64,000 nt of DNA from CAVVAE01 sp963746185 (GCA_963746185.1 CAVVAE010000004.1:496001-560000); one strand, 5' to 3'. Shown: positions 15,933-24,336, counted from the stretch's first letter. Notes: generated by a model not told the origin, from the sequence alone. Numbers and translations: made by a program.

Positions 15933-16513
15933 TCACTCGCCGGACGTGGCGGGAGACGGCCGATAGCGGAGGTCGACGCAGCGCGTGGGCTGGTCACCGA
16001 CCCGCTGCAGATGCAGGATCTCTCCGCCCGGCACGTCGTACAGGCGAATGCCGTCCCCGAGCAACACCGGCGCAAGGTGCAGGTCGATCTCGTCGATGAG
16101 CCCGCGGGCAAGAAGCTGTTTGCCGATCGTGGGTGAGAACACCTCGAGGTTCTTGCCTTGGGCAGCTTCCAGGCCGATCCGCACCGCCTCCTCCACCGAG
16201 CAGTCGAGGTACGTAATGTCCTCGGCGGGACGCGCATCCTGAGGATGATGAGTGAGTACGAAGATGGGCCCCTTCCATACTCCCCCGTAGGCCGGGCGTC
16301 GCCGATCGCGCTGTCGAAGCCATCCCGTCCCGCGAGGATGGCCCCGGTCGTCGCGATGTACTCCTGAACCAACCCATCGCGGACGGTCGTCCGGTTCATG
16401 TAGTCCATGTTGTGTCCGGGTCCTGCGACGAAGCCGTCCAAGGAGATCAGGAAGTGCAAGAGCACCTTGCCTGCCGCGGTCTGCGGCGCGGGATCAATCT
16501 CGGGCTCAGTCAT
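15933..16513 (-). pseudogene. Dihydrofolate reductase-like (RibD C-terminal) protein, frameshifted
   Basis: The N-terminal frame from ATG 16513 reads KVLLHFLISLDGFVAGPGH and ILAGRDGFDSAIGDARP, typical of the DHFR-like/RibD-C family. The C-terminal frame reads WKGPIFVLTHHPQDARPAED, VEEAVRIGLEAAQGKNLEVF, and LIDEIDLHLAPVLLGDGIRL to the stop at 15933. The frames join at a run of five G (minus strand) near 16282-16290. The span of 581 bases is one short of 194 codons, so one missing base restores a normal 193-residue protein. GAGGAG lies upstream of the start. Family members are NADPH-dependent reductases of uncertain substrate. Confidence 0.75.
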
Positions 16514-16628
16514 GTCCGCTCCTCACGAGTCCTACGACCCGCTCATTGTGTAGCTGGGTACGACGTTGTCCGTTCCGGGTTCGCGCTGTGCGCGCGACGC
16601 GGCACGGGTCAGTGCCGGCGCGCCCAGG

Positions 16629-17066
16629 TCATCGAGACTCGGCCCTCCGGAGCACCGACTGGAACTGCTTCCCGAGCGTGCGCGCTCCGACGAGGGGAAT
16701 CAACTTGCCAATCAGCCTGCCCCGGAAAGACTTGGGCACGCGTGTCAAAGTGACCTGCACGTCGGTGCCCCCGGCCGCTGGCGTGAGTTCGTAGCGCCAG
16801 CCGCTTCCCGACCCCCACAAATTCGAGTCCAAAGTGTCAATCGCGACGGTGCCGGCGGCAGCGTCCCACGTGTAGCGTTCGCGCTCCCAGCCCATCGCGT
16901 TGCCCTCGGTAACCTCGGCCCAGTCCGGGCCTAGCTCGTGCACCTTGAAATGCGCGTCGTTGACGTTCGGCCACAGATCCGCCCGGTCAGGTCCGAAGTC
17001 GGTGAACAGTCCCATCACATCGCTCGGAGACAAACTCGTATGAACCGTGAACCGCGTTTCCGGCAT
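16629..17066 (-). CDS. SRPBCC / polyketide cyclase-like protein
   Basis: A 145-residue protein beginning RFTVHTSLSPSDVMGLFTDF, followed by alternating strands (DWAEVTEGN, WERERYTWDAAAGTVAIDTL, GSGWRYELTPAAGGTDVQVT) and a long C-terminal helix. This is the START-like SRPBCC lipid/ligand-binding fold. Ligand and function are unknown. AGAGGAAG lies before the ATG. It lies between the ECF sigma gene and the DHFR-like gene on the same strand; such genes often accompany ECF sigma factors with SnoaL tails. Confidence 0.72.
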   Translation of the reverse strand: MPETRFTVHTSLSPSDVMGLFTDFGPDRADLWPNVNDAHFKVHELGPDWAEVTEGNAMGWERERYTWDAAAGTVAIDTLDSNLWGSGSGWRYELTPAAGGTDVQVTLTRVPKSFRGRLIGKLIPLVGARTLGKQFQSVLRRAESR

Positions 17067-17153
17067 CGTGCTTCCTCTGCATTGGGCGGCGGCGACCGCC
17101 GTTCAACGACATCATCCACCTGTGCCGAGCTGCGACGCTGACCGAGTGGCGAA

Positions 17154-18065
17154 CTAGTCGGCGGAGCCCCTCACCTCAGGGACATCCAACCCGCTCAACT
17201 GGTCGCGGTCGGTGACGATGTCCATCTCCACGATCCTGCCGTCGATGACCGTGAACGACGCGACCGAGTAGAGCACGCCCTCGGGGTCCACAGCGATGAG
17301 GCCGGCAGCGCCGTTGACGAGCACCGGCCGGGCGACCATTCCAAGCCGCTGGAAGGTGACTGCGCCCGACGCCACGGCCTCCGCGCCCCGCACAATCCTG
17401 AAGCCGTCGGCGGTAGACGCGCGCAGGACGACGTCCGGGTCGAGCACCTTGAGTAGCGCCTCGAAGTCACCCGCGCGGGCGGCGGTCTGGAACGCGTCAA
17501 CGGCCGCGCGCTGGCGGGCGAGGTCGGGGTCCGGCATGGTGCGGGTGCCGTGCACCCGGCGACGCGCTCGGCTGGCCAGCATCTTGGTGGCGTCGGGCGA
17601 GCGTTCGACGATCGGCGCGATCTCGGAGAACTGCAGGCCGAACATGTCGTGGAGCACAAAAGCGAGCCGTTCCGCCGGTGCGAGCTCCTCGAGTACGACG
17701 AGCAGGGCCATCCCGACTGCGTCCGCGACGAGTGCCTGCTGTTCCGGGTCGCCGTGCCCATGGGAAGTGTCCTCCGGCGCAGTCACGACCGGGTCCGGCA
17801 GCCGCTCCTCGAGTGACTCCTCGCGCCGTGCCTTGCGTGCGCGCAACTGGTCGAGGCAGATCCGAGAGACCACCGTCGTCAACCAGGCAGCCAGGTTGAC
17901 GACATCGGTCGTGTCGGTTCGGCTCAGCCGCAGCCAGCCCTCCTGCACGGCGTCCTCAGCCTCACTGACCGAGCCGAGCATTCGGTAGGCAACGGCAAGG
18001 AGATGAGGTCGGTGCTCTTCGAACTGTGCGGCCAGCGCTTCTTGCCGGGCTTGCTGGGTCTCCAC
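17154..18065 (-). CDS. ECF sigma factor with C-terminal SnoaL-like domain (SigJ type)
   Basis: A 303-residue RNA polymerase sigma factor. Sigma region 2 is at about residues 12-80 (HLLAVAYRMLGSVSEAEDAV). Region 4 is at about 112-170 (LAPAERLAFVLHDMFGLQFS, ERSPDATKMLASRARRRVHG). A SnoaL-like domain (about 185-300) replaces a separate anti-sigma factor in this group (SigJ, ECF41/ECF56-like); in related groups that tail controls activity. No anti-sigma gene is adjacent. The gene is divergent from an NmrA-type oxidoreductase, the usual neighbour and likely target. The start is GTG with GAAGG upstream. Confidence 0.9.
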   Translation of the reverse strand: METQQARQEALAAQFEEHRPHLLAVAYRMLGSVSEAEDAVQEGWLRLSRTDTTDVVNLAAWLTTVVSRICLDQLRARKARREESLEERLPDPVVTAPEDTSHGHGDPEQQALVADAVGMALLVVLEELAPAERLAFVLHDMFGLQFSEIAPIVERSPDATKMLASRARRRVHGTRTMPDPDLARQRAAVDAFQTAARAGDFEALLKVLDPDVVLRASTADGFRIVRGAEAVASGAVTFQRLGMVARPVLVNGAAGLIAVDPEGVLYSVASFTVIDGRIVEMDIVTDRDQLSGLDVPEVRGSAD

Positions 18066-18148
18066 TGGTTACCTTCCGCCGTCGCGATCCGTCAGAACTA
18101 CGACGAACCCAAGTTATCCGACGTAACACAACCCACAAGGAGATAGAC

Positions 18149-18916
18149 ATGTTGATCGCAGTTGCAGGTGCGAGCGGACGGCTCGGCCACCACGTCGTCG
18201 AGGTCCTCCAAGAGCGCGGCCACGGCGTCGTACCCATCTCGCGAACCCACGGCGTGGACGTCATCACGGGTGTCGGCCTGGAGCAGGCGCTGACGGATGT
18301 CGACGCCATCATCGACGTCGCCACCGGTCCATCCCCGGACACGGAGGAGGCCACCGCGTTCTTCACCACCTCGACCCGGAACCTTCAGGAAGCCGGGCAT
18401 GCGGCCGGCGTAAGCCGCATGCTGGTCGTGTCGATCATCGGCATCGAGGGGCTGAAGGGCGGCTACGGCGTCGCGAAGCTGGCGCAAGAGAAGGCGGCGC
18501 TCAGCGGCCCGATCCCCACCCGAATCCTCAGGTCCGCACAGTTCCACGAGTTCGTCGGCGAGCTGCTCAACTGGGGTACCCAGGGCGAAGTCGGCTACGT
18601 GGGCGAGGTACGCACCCAGCTGGTCGCCGCCCGAAACGTCGCCGAGACGCTGGCCAACCTGGTCACCGCGCCCGCGTGGGCGGCGCAGGACGGCCCGGCT
18701 GTCGAGGTCGCCGGTCCGAGGGCCGAGAACCTGGTCGACGCGGCCACCCTCCTCGCCGCGAAGCGCGGCTACCCGGCGAAGGTCGAGATCGGGGTCAACC
18801 CGGCCTATCCCGACCCCGATGCCGAGGCAAACGCGAATGGCGTGCTGCTGCCCGGGCCTGATGCGATCCTGGCCGGTCCGACATTCGAGAGCTGGCTCGA
18901 GACAGCGGACGTGTAA
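18149..18916 (+). CDS. NmrA-like NAD(P)-binding oxidoreductase/epimerase
   Basis: A 255-residue Rossmann protein: MLIAVAGASGRLGHHVVEVL gives the GxxGxxG nucleotide loop at residues 7-13, and the rest fits atypical short-chain/NmrA-like proteins without a clear YxxxK catalytic pair. It may be a reductase or a redox-sensing protein. ATG 18149 has a strong AAGGAG seven bases upstream. It is transcribed away from the ECF sigma gene over an 83-bp gap, the arrangement expected for a target of that sigma factor. Confidence 0.82.
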   Translation: MLIAVAGASGRLGHHVVEVLQERGHGVVPISRTHGVDVITGVGLEQALTDVDAIIDVATGPSPDTEEATAFFTTSTRNLQEAGHAAGVSRMLVVSIIGIEGLKGGYGVAKLAQEKAALSGPIPTRILRSAQFHEFVGELLNWGTQGEVGYVGEVRTQLVAARNVAETLANLVTAPAWAAQDGPAVEVAGPRAENLVDAATLLAAKRGYPAKVEIGVNPAYPDPDAEANANGVLLPGPDAILAGPTFESWLETADV

Positions 18917-18969
18917 CCGCCTTGCTACGTTGCCGCCATGACTAGGTGCACCGCGGGGTAGGCGGGGGT

Positions 18970-19923
18970 ATGAAGGCGGCCGTCTACGACCGGTACGGAA
19001 CACCCGATGTGCTGCGTATCGAGGACGTCCCGGTGCCGTCGCCCGCCGCTGGGCAGGTGCGGGTCAAGGTTGCTGCAACCTCGATCAACCTCAGCGATTG
19101 GGAGGGCCTCAGCGGATCGCCTGGTTACGCGCGAATCGGCGGCCCGCGTCGCCCCGCTCGTCGGACCCTCGGGTCGGACATCGCCGGGGTTATCGACGAG
19201 GTCGGGGAAGGAGTGACCCGGTTTGCACCGGGAGATCAGGTGTACGGCGACAACCTCGCGCTGATGGGCGGCTTCGCGGAGTACGCGGTCGCAGCGGAAT
19301 TCTCTCTCGTGCACAAACCTGCCCAGCTCACCTTCGCTGAGGCGTCGACCATTCCGCAGGCCGGCGCGATCGCGCTGAAGGGCACAGCAAAAGTCGGAGC
19401 GGGTAGCCGGATGTTGATCAACGGCGCTGGCGGAGGGTCAGGATCCTTCGCCATTCAGCTTGCCAAGCGGCTCGGCGCTCACGTGACAGGTGTCGACAAC
19501 GCCGCCAAGCAGGACTTCATGCGCTCGGTGGGCGCGGATGACGTGATCGACTACCGGCGGGACGACTTCACCCGGTCGGCTCCTCCGTACGACCTGATTC
19601 TGGATCTGGTCGCCTACAGGTCGGTCTTCGCCTACCGGCGCGCGCTAGCACCCGGCGGCACGTATCGGTGCGTAGGTGGCACGGTGCGCGCACTGCTGCG
19701 CGTGCTCACGGTCGGCTCACTCGCCGGGCGGGTGACCGGTCGCTCGATCGGGGTGCTCGTGGTGAAAGAGGGTCCGGAGCATTTCGGCCCCCTTGCCGAC
19801 CTCTGTGTTGCCGGGGATATCGCGATCCACATCGACCGCACCTTCGCCCTCGACGACATTGCCGCAGCACTTGCTCATGTCGGTGAGGGACGCGCGCTCG
19901 GCAAGGTTGTTGTCACTCCCTAA
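18970..19923 (+). CDS. Zinc-independent NAD(P)H:quinone oxidoreductase (MDR family)
   Basis: A 317-residue medium-chain dehydrogenase/reductase. It begins MKAAVYDRYGTPDVLRIEDV, has a GroES-like half with LGSDIAGVIDEVGEGVTRF, and a Rossmann half with INGAGGGSGSFAIQLAKRLG. No catalytic zinc cysteine set is seen, which fits the quinone-oxidoreductase branch. It probably reduces quinones or activated alkenes with NADPH. I chose ATG 18970, with a GGGGG stretch upstream, over GTG or ATG codons a few residues earlier. It follows the NmrA-like gene by 53 bases on the same strand and may be co-expressed. Confidence 0.87.
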   Translation: MKAAVYDRYGTPDVLRIEDVPVPSPAAGQVRVKVAATSINLSDWEGLSGSPGYARIGGPRRPARRTLGSDIAGVIDEVGEGVTRFAPGDQVYGDNLALMGGFAEYAVAAEFSLVHKPAQLTFAEASTIPQAGAIALKGTAKVGAGSRMLINGAGGGSGSFAIQLAKRLGAHVTGVDNAAKQDFMRSVGADDVIDYRRDDFTRSAPPYDLILDLVAYRSVFAYRRALAPGGTYRCVGGTVRALLRVLTVGSLAGRVTGRSIGVLVVKEGPEHFGPLADLCVAGDIAIHIDRTFALDDIAAALAHVGEGRALGKVVVTP

Positions 19924-19941
19924 CCGTGGGGACGTGGCGCG

Positions 19942-20325
19942 TCAGTCGTCGGGCATCGAGCGGCGGTCGCCCACCGGGTGCTCGGTGAGCGGGAAGGCGA
20001 GCGAATCGGCGCGGACCCACCACGCCATCACGTCGTAGGCGAGCCGCCCTGCCACCACGGAGGGGTCGCCGTCCGACAGACGTGCAGCCTCGGCAGGCTC
20101 GCAAGCGAAGATTGACATCCCGCGATACGACGGTTCGCTCTGCTCGTCGAATGGCCCGTTCACGACCACCAGGCCCTGCCGCCACAGGTCGGCGCGGTAA
20201 GCGAGGTGGCGTGCCTGGAGTGTGTCGAGCTCCTCGTCGGACATCTCCGGCGCATCGGCCGGCCGTCGCAGGACCACGACCGTGTAGACGTCGAACGCAT
20301 CGGGGATGTTGGGATCGCGTGGCAT
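19942..20325 (-). CDS. YCII-related (YciI-like) domain protein
   Basis: A 127-residue protein of the YCII superfamily: DVYTVVVLRRPADAPEMSDE, LQARHLAYRADLWRQGLVVV, NGPFDEQSEPSYRGMSIF, then a helix and AWWVRADSLAFP. The conserved His and Asp of the dimeric ferredoxin-like fold are present (RHLAY and GPFD). Function is unsettled; YCII genes are often found near SnoaL-bearing ECF sigma factors, as here about 2 kb away. AGGAG precedes the ATG. Confidence 0.75.
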   Translation of the reverse strand: MPRDPNIPDAFDVYTVVVLRRPADAPEMSDEELDTLQARHLAYRADLWRQGLVVVNGPFDEQSEPSYRGMSIFACEPAEAARLSDGDPSVVAGRLAYDVMAWWVRADSLAFPLTEHPVGDRRSMPDD

Positions 20326-20357
20326 CGTTCCGCTCCTAGGGAGGTAGCGATCTGCCG

Positions 20358-20579
20358 CTAAGGGCTCAGCCAGTTGCCGAGCTCGGCGTCGGTGAGCACC
20401 TCACGGGCTTCTACCTCGTCAGCATCTTGCACCAGGATCCTGATCTGGATCGCGCCGATGGAGCCCTCGATGACGCTCATGTTGCGGTCGGTGACCTGGT
20501 AGGGGATGTTGGCCCCGCCGAGCAGGCTCTCGATGACCGAGATCACGCCGGGGTCGTTGGTCCGGACCAGCTCTGCCAT
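20358..20579 (-). CDS. DUF2007-like putative signal-transducing protein
   Basis: A 73-residue protein, MAELVRTNDPGVISVIESLL followed by GANIPYQVTDRNMSV and ILVQDADEVEAREVL. This is the DUF2007 pattern of small PII-like alpha/beta proteins with no established function. ATG 20579 was chosen because GGAGG lies eight bases upstream; the frame stays open 13 codons further but that segment looks non-coding. Confidence 0.72.
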   Translation of the reverse strand: MAELVRTNDPGVISVIESLLGGANIPYQVTDRNMSVIEGSIGAIQIRILVQDADEVEAREVLTDAELGNWLSP

Positions 20580-20719
20580 GTGAGGACCTCCAGGTGAAGG
20601 GCGAATGGGTGGCACCATCGTAACGACGAACTGTCGATCGACGTGTGCTCGATCGCGGCGGTATCACGCGCCTTCGCACCGCCGTATGACGCTTCGTTTC
20701 GATCCAGAGACGAGCAGCC

Positions 20720-20725
20720 TACGCT
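20720..20725 (+). promoter_or_regulatory. -10 hexamer TACGCT, leaderless start of YjbR-like gene
   Basis: TACGCT ends 7 bases before GTG 20733, the same arrangement as at accD. Confidence 0.45.
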
Positions 20726-20732
20726 GTGGGAT

Positions 20733-21158
20733 GTGTCGGACGACGGGAGTCAGCCAGCCCGGATCGCGGACGTGCACGACCTGGCCCTGGGCATGCCACA
20801 CGTCACTGTGGAGTACGGCACTGGAGATAACCCGGTCTACCAGGTGGGCCGGAAGTCTTTCATCTTCTTCCGCAATCCTCGACCGGATGCGGTCGACTCA
20901 AAGACCGGAGAGCGCTACAACGACGTCATCGTGTTCTGGGTTGCTTCCGAGGCCGACAAGCAGGCGCTGGTGCAGGACGACTCGTCACCGTTCTTCACCA
21001 CCACGCATTTCGATGGCCATCGGTCGGTGCTGCTGCGGGCCAGCCGAATCGATGAGCTCACCCGCAAGGAGCTCGCAGAGGTGGTCCAGGAGGCGTGGCT
21101 GGCACGTGCGTCAGCGCGTCGTGCGGCGTCGTGGCTCAGCGATCATCCCGTGGACTGA
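20733..21158 (+). CDS. MmcQ/YjbR-family protein
   Basis: A 141-residue protein with ADVHDLALGMPHVTVEYGTG, PVYQVGRKSFIFFRNPRPDA and a C-terminal helix EVVQEAWLARASARRAASWL. This is the double-wing DNA-binding-like YjbR/MmcQ fold; its biological role is unknown. GTG 20733 was chosen because of the leaderless promoter hexamer and because the residues before it do not fit the family. It stands alone between the DUF2007-like and acetyltransferase genes. Confidence 0.78.
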   Translation: MSDDGSQPARIADVHDLALGMPHVTVEYGTGDNPVYQVGRKSFIFFRNPRPDAVDSKTGERYNDVIVFWVASEADKQALVQDDSSPFFTTTHFDGHRSVLLRASRIDELTRKELAEVVQEAWLARASARRAASWLSDHPVD

Positions 21159-21229
21159 CAACCTGCTCTGCTCGACGAAGGGGCTGCCTCGCGACAGAAA
21201 AACCGGTTTTCGGCACGGACGTCGCTCTC

Positions 21230-21235
21230 TAACCT
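21230..21235 (+). promoter_or_regulatory. -10 hexamer TAACCT, leaderless start of acetyltransferase gene
   Basis: TAACCT ends 6 bases before ATG 21242; no ribosome-binding site is visible. Confidence 0.45.
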
Positions 21236-21241
21236 TCGGGC

Positions 21242-22147
21242 ATGGAGTTGCGCTTCTTCGATGACCCACAGGAGTTTCTCGAGCTCACGGGCGACCACCT
21301 CGCGCGACAGCCTGTCGTGAACACGGTGGTCACCACGGTCGCCGAACGCATTGTCCGCGAGCAAGCGGCCGGCGTTGCCTGGCCGGCCGGAGTCCCGTGC
21401 TGGTTCGTCGCGGTGCTTCAGGACGGTGACGTCGTGGGAACCGCCATGCGAACCGCGCCATTTGGGTCCTACCCGTTGTTCCTCCTCCCGATGCCGGCGG
21501 ACGCGGCTCGCCAGCTGGCGCACGTGGTCCTCGAGCGTACGGAGCAGGTCTCTGCTGCAAACGGTGCCCTGCCTGCCGTCCAACTGTTCTGCGACGAGGT
21601 GGCCGCCCGGCGCGGCGGCGCGGCTGACGTCGATGTCCACACGCGACTCTTCGAACTCGACCGGCTCATCGACCCGCCACCGGTTGAGGGCCGACTGCGT
21701 CCCGCGCAGTCCGACGAGGAGTCGCTGGTGGTTCGGTGGTTCGCCGCGTTCATGGTTGACGCCGACGAGCAGGCCGGTCGGCCCCCGGGGAGCAGTGCTC
21801 ACGAGGCGCCCGAGGAAGACGCGGTGCGCCGTGCCATGAAGGAGGGTCGGCTGCTGGTCTGGGAGGACGTCGCGGGCCGGCCCGTCAGCATGCTGGGCGC
21901 CAGTCAGCCGGCGTACGGCGCGAGTCGTATCGGGCCGGTGTATACGCCTCCAGCGGATCGCGGGAACGGGTTCGCGAGTGCCGCCGTCGCGGAAGTCTCG
22001 CGGCGGATCCTGGCGCAAGGTGCGCGCGCGTGCCTGTTCACCGACCAAGCGAACCCGACATCAAACAAGATCTATCAACGGCTGGGCTACCGTGCCGTCG
22101 TCGACATGGCGCAGGTGGTCGTGCGACCGACGACGCCTCCCTCCTAG
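21242..22147 (+). CDS. GNAT-family N-acetyltransferase
   Basis: A 301-residue protein whose C-terminal half is a GNAT fold: MLGASQPAYGASRIGPVYTP, RGNGFASAAVAEVSRRILAQ (acetyl-CoA pyrophosphate loop RGxGxA) and LFTDQANPTSNKIYQRLGYR. The N-terminal half (about 1-140) resembles the degenerate acetyltransferase-like half of FR47/Eis-type two-domain GNATs. The acceptor is unknown. It is transcribed alone from a probable leaderless promoter. Confidence 0.85.
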   Translation: MELRFFDDPQEFLELTGDHLARQPVVNTVVTTVAERIVREQAAGVAWPAGVPCWFVAVLQDGDVVGTAMRTAPFGSYPLFLLPMPADAARQLAHVVLERTEQVSAANGALPAVQLFCDEVAARRGGAADVDVHTRLFELDRLIDPPPVEGRLRPAQSDEESLVVRWFAAFMVDADEQAGRPPGSSAHEAPEEDAVRRAMKEGRLLVWEDVAGRPVSMLGASQPAYGASRIGPVYTPPADRGNGFASAAVAEVSRRILAQGARACLFTDQANPTSNKIYQRLGYRAVVDMAQVVVRPTTPPS

Positions 22148-22172
22148 AGGCGCACTCCAGATTGGTACGGGG

Positions 22173-22850
22173 TCAGGGGTCGTCTCGCCAGGGAAACCCC
22201 TCCGGGTCGGCTGACGCTCGCGCCACCATGGTGGCCTGGTCGTGCGCGTTGACCTGGTCGAGGAAAGGGAAGTCCGCAGGAGTCACCTGGAGCGAAGCCA
22301 TCGGTTGCACAGGCGTGACACTGGCCCATTGGTGGCTCGCGAGCTGCAGCCCTTGCCATTCTTCGCTGTCCTGCCGACCAAATCCGGTCTTGGGAAGTAC
22401 ATAGACAGTTCCCTGGTGCCACGGCTCGCTGTCAAAGGCATCGTCATTGATCGAGAAGTAGTAGAACGTGGACGGCGCACCGCTCTGGTCGACAGAAAAA
22501 CTGGCATTGATCAATGACGTCGCCACCACCCGGTTGGCGATCGCGAAGAACATCGCCCAGATCCCGTCAGAGGCCGCGAAGACGGCCTGTTGGCCGCCGA
22601 ACTCAGACGGGTCATCGGCGCGCCTCGGCTCGAACGCCGTAATGTCGCCGCGGCTCGAACCGTGCAAGAGCACGTCCTTGGTCTCGACGAGCCAGCACAG
22701 GAACTTCCACTTCGGCACGTCCAACCGGTAGTCGATGGCAGTGCCGGCGACGTGCGACTGAACCTGGTCGCGGTACAGGCGATCAAATGCGGTCGACTCA
22801 GCCAACGACCATCCCGCTGGACGCGACAGATAGAAGTCCGGCAGCTGCAT
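22173..22850 (-). CDS. Conserved hypothetical protein, possible ADP-ribosyltransferase-like fold
   Basis: A 225-residue protein I do not recognise by name. A central block WLVETKDVLLHGSSRGDITA, FEPRRADD, QQAVFAASDGIWAMFFAI is well ordered. HGS followed by FEPR and VFA resembles the His-first part of ART-like folds (such as RNA 2'-phosphotransferase or PARP-like proteins), but an obvious Tyr/Glu pair is not evident. No signal peptide or membrane segment. GGAGG lies six bases before the ATG. Convergent with the acetyltransferase gene. Confidence 0.55.
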   Translation of the reverse strand: MQLPDFYLSRPAGWSLAESTAFDRLYRDQVQSHVAGTAIDYRLDVPKWKFLCWLVETKDVLLHGSSRGDITAFEPRRADDPSEFGGQQAVFAASDGIWAMFFAIANRVVATSLINASFSVDQSGAPSTFYYFSINDDAFDSEPWHQGTVYVLPKTGFGRQDSEEWQGLQLASHQWASVTPVQPMASLQVTPADFPFLDQVNAHDQATMVARASADPEGFPWRDDP

Positions 22851-23066
22851 CAGTGGCCTCCAAAACCTCTCCGCACAACGCGTAAGAGCGAACGTTCGTT
22901 GACAGCGTAGGGGCGGCAGTACTCACCGCACTATCACGATCAAGCTTGTGGAGCGGTCCCCTGATCTGATCAGGAATCGAGAAGCACGAGCGGTGTGGTC
23001 GGGCCTAGCCTTCTTTCAGATGGCCGGCACAACGCCGAGCCTTGAACGTCGAAAGGCAGCCCGAGA
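22851..23066. other. Intergenic region with two palindromes
   Basis: This 216-bp divergent gap carries CGAACGTTCG at 22889-22898 and the 15-bp inverted repeat CCTGATCTGATCAGG at 22960-22974. The first lacks the four-base spacer of an actinobacterial LexA box. The second could be an operator for either flanking gene. No small gene is seen. Confidence 0.6.
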
Positions 23067-23516
23067 ATGCCCACGAAGAATTCCAAGACCAAATCCGACG
23101 GCTTCAGTGCCGAGGAGCGTGCCGCAATGAAGGAGCGCGCCGCCGAGCTGCGCGCCGAGGGCAAGAAGGGCGCGAAGAAGGCCGACGGGCTGCAGGCAGT
23201 TCTCGACGCGATCGCGAAGATGACGCCGGAGGACCGTGCGCTCGCCGAGCGCGTGCATGTGACGGTGAGCGCTCACGCCCCGGAGCTGTCGCCCAAAACC
23301 TGGTACGGGATGCCCGCCTACGCGAACGTAGACGGCAAGGTCGTCGTCTTCTTCCAGGACGCGGGCAAGTTCAAGTACCGGTACTCGACTCTGGGATTCC
23401 AGGAAGATGCCAACCTCGACGACGGAGATCTGTGGCCGGTGTCGTACGCGCTCCAAAAGTGGAGCCCCAAGGTGGAGAAGAAGGTCGTCGAGCTGGTGAA
23501 GGCCGCGATCTCTTGA
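23067..23516 (+). CDS. DUF1801 (YdhG-like) domain protein
   Basis: A 149-residue protein. A lysine/alanine-rich helical N-terminus (residues 1-50) precedes the DUF1801 domain: TPEDRALAERVHVTVSAHAP, KTWYGMPAYANVDGKVVVFF, KFKYRYSTLGFQ. The family has an unknown role, possibly nucleic-acid or phosphate binding. GAAAGG lies about a dozen bases before the ATG. The charged N-terminus is longer than usual. Confidence 0.78.
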   Translation: MPTKNSKTKSDGFSAEERAAMKERAAELRAEGKKGAKKADGLQAVLDAIAKMTPEDRALAERVHVTVSAHAPELSPKTWYGMPAYANVDGKVVVFFQDAGKFKYRYSTLGFQEDANLDDGDLWPVSYALQKWSPKVEKKVVELVKAAIS

Positions 23517-23546
23517 CCGCTGCAGCGACCTCCTCGCATGCGTGGA

Positions 23547-23552
23547 TAGGTT
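23547..23552 (+). promoter_or_regulatory. -10 hexamer TAGGTT, leaderless start of hydrolase gene
   Basis: TAGGTT ends 7 bases before ATG 23560 and decides between this start and an in-frame ATG six codons upstream. Confidence 0.45.
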
Positions 23553-23559
23553 GGCCAGC

Positions 23560-24336
23560 ATGGAGACTCGAGCGGGCCAGATCGCGGTCCACTACGTGGA
23601 ACACGGAGCAGGGCGACCGGTGCTGGCGCTGCACGGCGCCGGTGTCGACCACCGCGAGACTGAGGCCTGCTTCGAGCCGGTCTTCGGCGGCGGTGCGGGG
23701 CTCCGGCGGATCTATCCTGACCTCCCCGGTATGGGCCAGACGGTTGCCGACGGGCTGCACAGCGCGGACGATGTCCTCGACACGCTGCTCGACTTCGCCA
23801 GGGAGGTAACCGACGGGAGTGCGTACCTGCTGATCGGTCACTCGGCCGGCGCCTACTACGCGCAGGCGATGGCGGCGAGGATGCCGGGGCAGGTCGCTGG
23901 TCTCGCGCTGGTATGCCCCCTGCTGCCGGGCGTGCGCGACGTCCCCGAGCACCGCGTCGTGGTCGGGTCGGGTGAGATCGGCGACGAGGATTTCCGTGGC
24001 TACTTCGTGGTCCAAACCCCGGAGATGCTTGAGCGGTACGAGCGCTATGTCGCCCCTGGGGCCGCGCTCGCCGACGAGGCGGCGATGGAGCGAATCGGCG
24101 AACGATGGGAGCTCACGCCGGATCATGGTCCGGCGTACGCAGGTCCGACGCTGGTCGTGGCGGGACGACTCGACTCGACGGTCGGGTATGCGGCCGCCGC
24201 AGACCTCGTAGACCACTACCCGCACGCCTCGCTCGCGGTGGTCGATGACGCCGGCCACGCGCTGCCTCACGAGCAGCCGGATCTCCTGCGCGCGCTCGTC
24301 GCGGAGTGGCTCGCGCGCGTCGAACGCTCGGGCTGA
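23560..24336 (+). CDS. Alpha/beta hydrolase
   Basis: A 258-residue alpha/beta hydrolase. The oxyanion region is GRPVLALHGAGVDHRE (about residues 15-30), the nucleophile elbow is LIGHSAGAYYAQAMA (Ser about 95), the acid is likely in VVAGRLDSTVGY, and the His is in VDDAGHALPHEQP near the end. All triad positions are present, so it should be active; the substrate cannot be told. I placed the start at ATG 23560 rather than 23542 because of the leaderless promoter. It follows the DUF1801 gene by 43 bases. Confidence 0.87.
   Translation: METRAGQIAVHYVEHGAGRPVLALHGAGVDHRETEACFEPVFGGGAGLRRIYPDLPGMGQTVADGLHSADDVLDTLLDFAREVTDGSAYLLIGHSAGAYYAQAMAARMPGQVAGLALVCPLLPGVRDVPEHRVVVGSGEIGDEDFRGYFVVQTPEMLERYERYVAPGAALADEAAMERIGERWELTPDHGPAYAGPTLVVAGRLDSTVGYAAAADLVDHYPHASLAVVDDAGHALPHEQPDLLRALVAEWLARVERSG

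Noticed and set aside
22889..22898. CGAACGTTCG as a LexA (SOS) box
   Set aside because: Actinobacterial LexA boxes have GAAC and GTTC separated by four bases; here the halves are fused and no SOS gene is adjacent.
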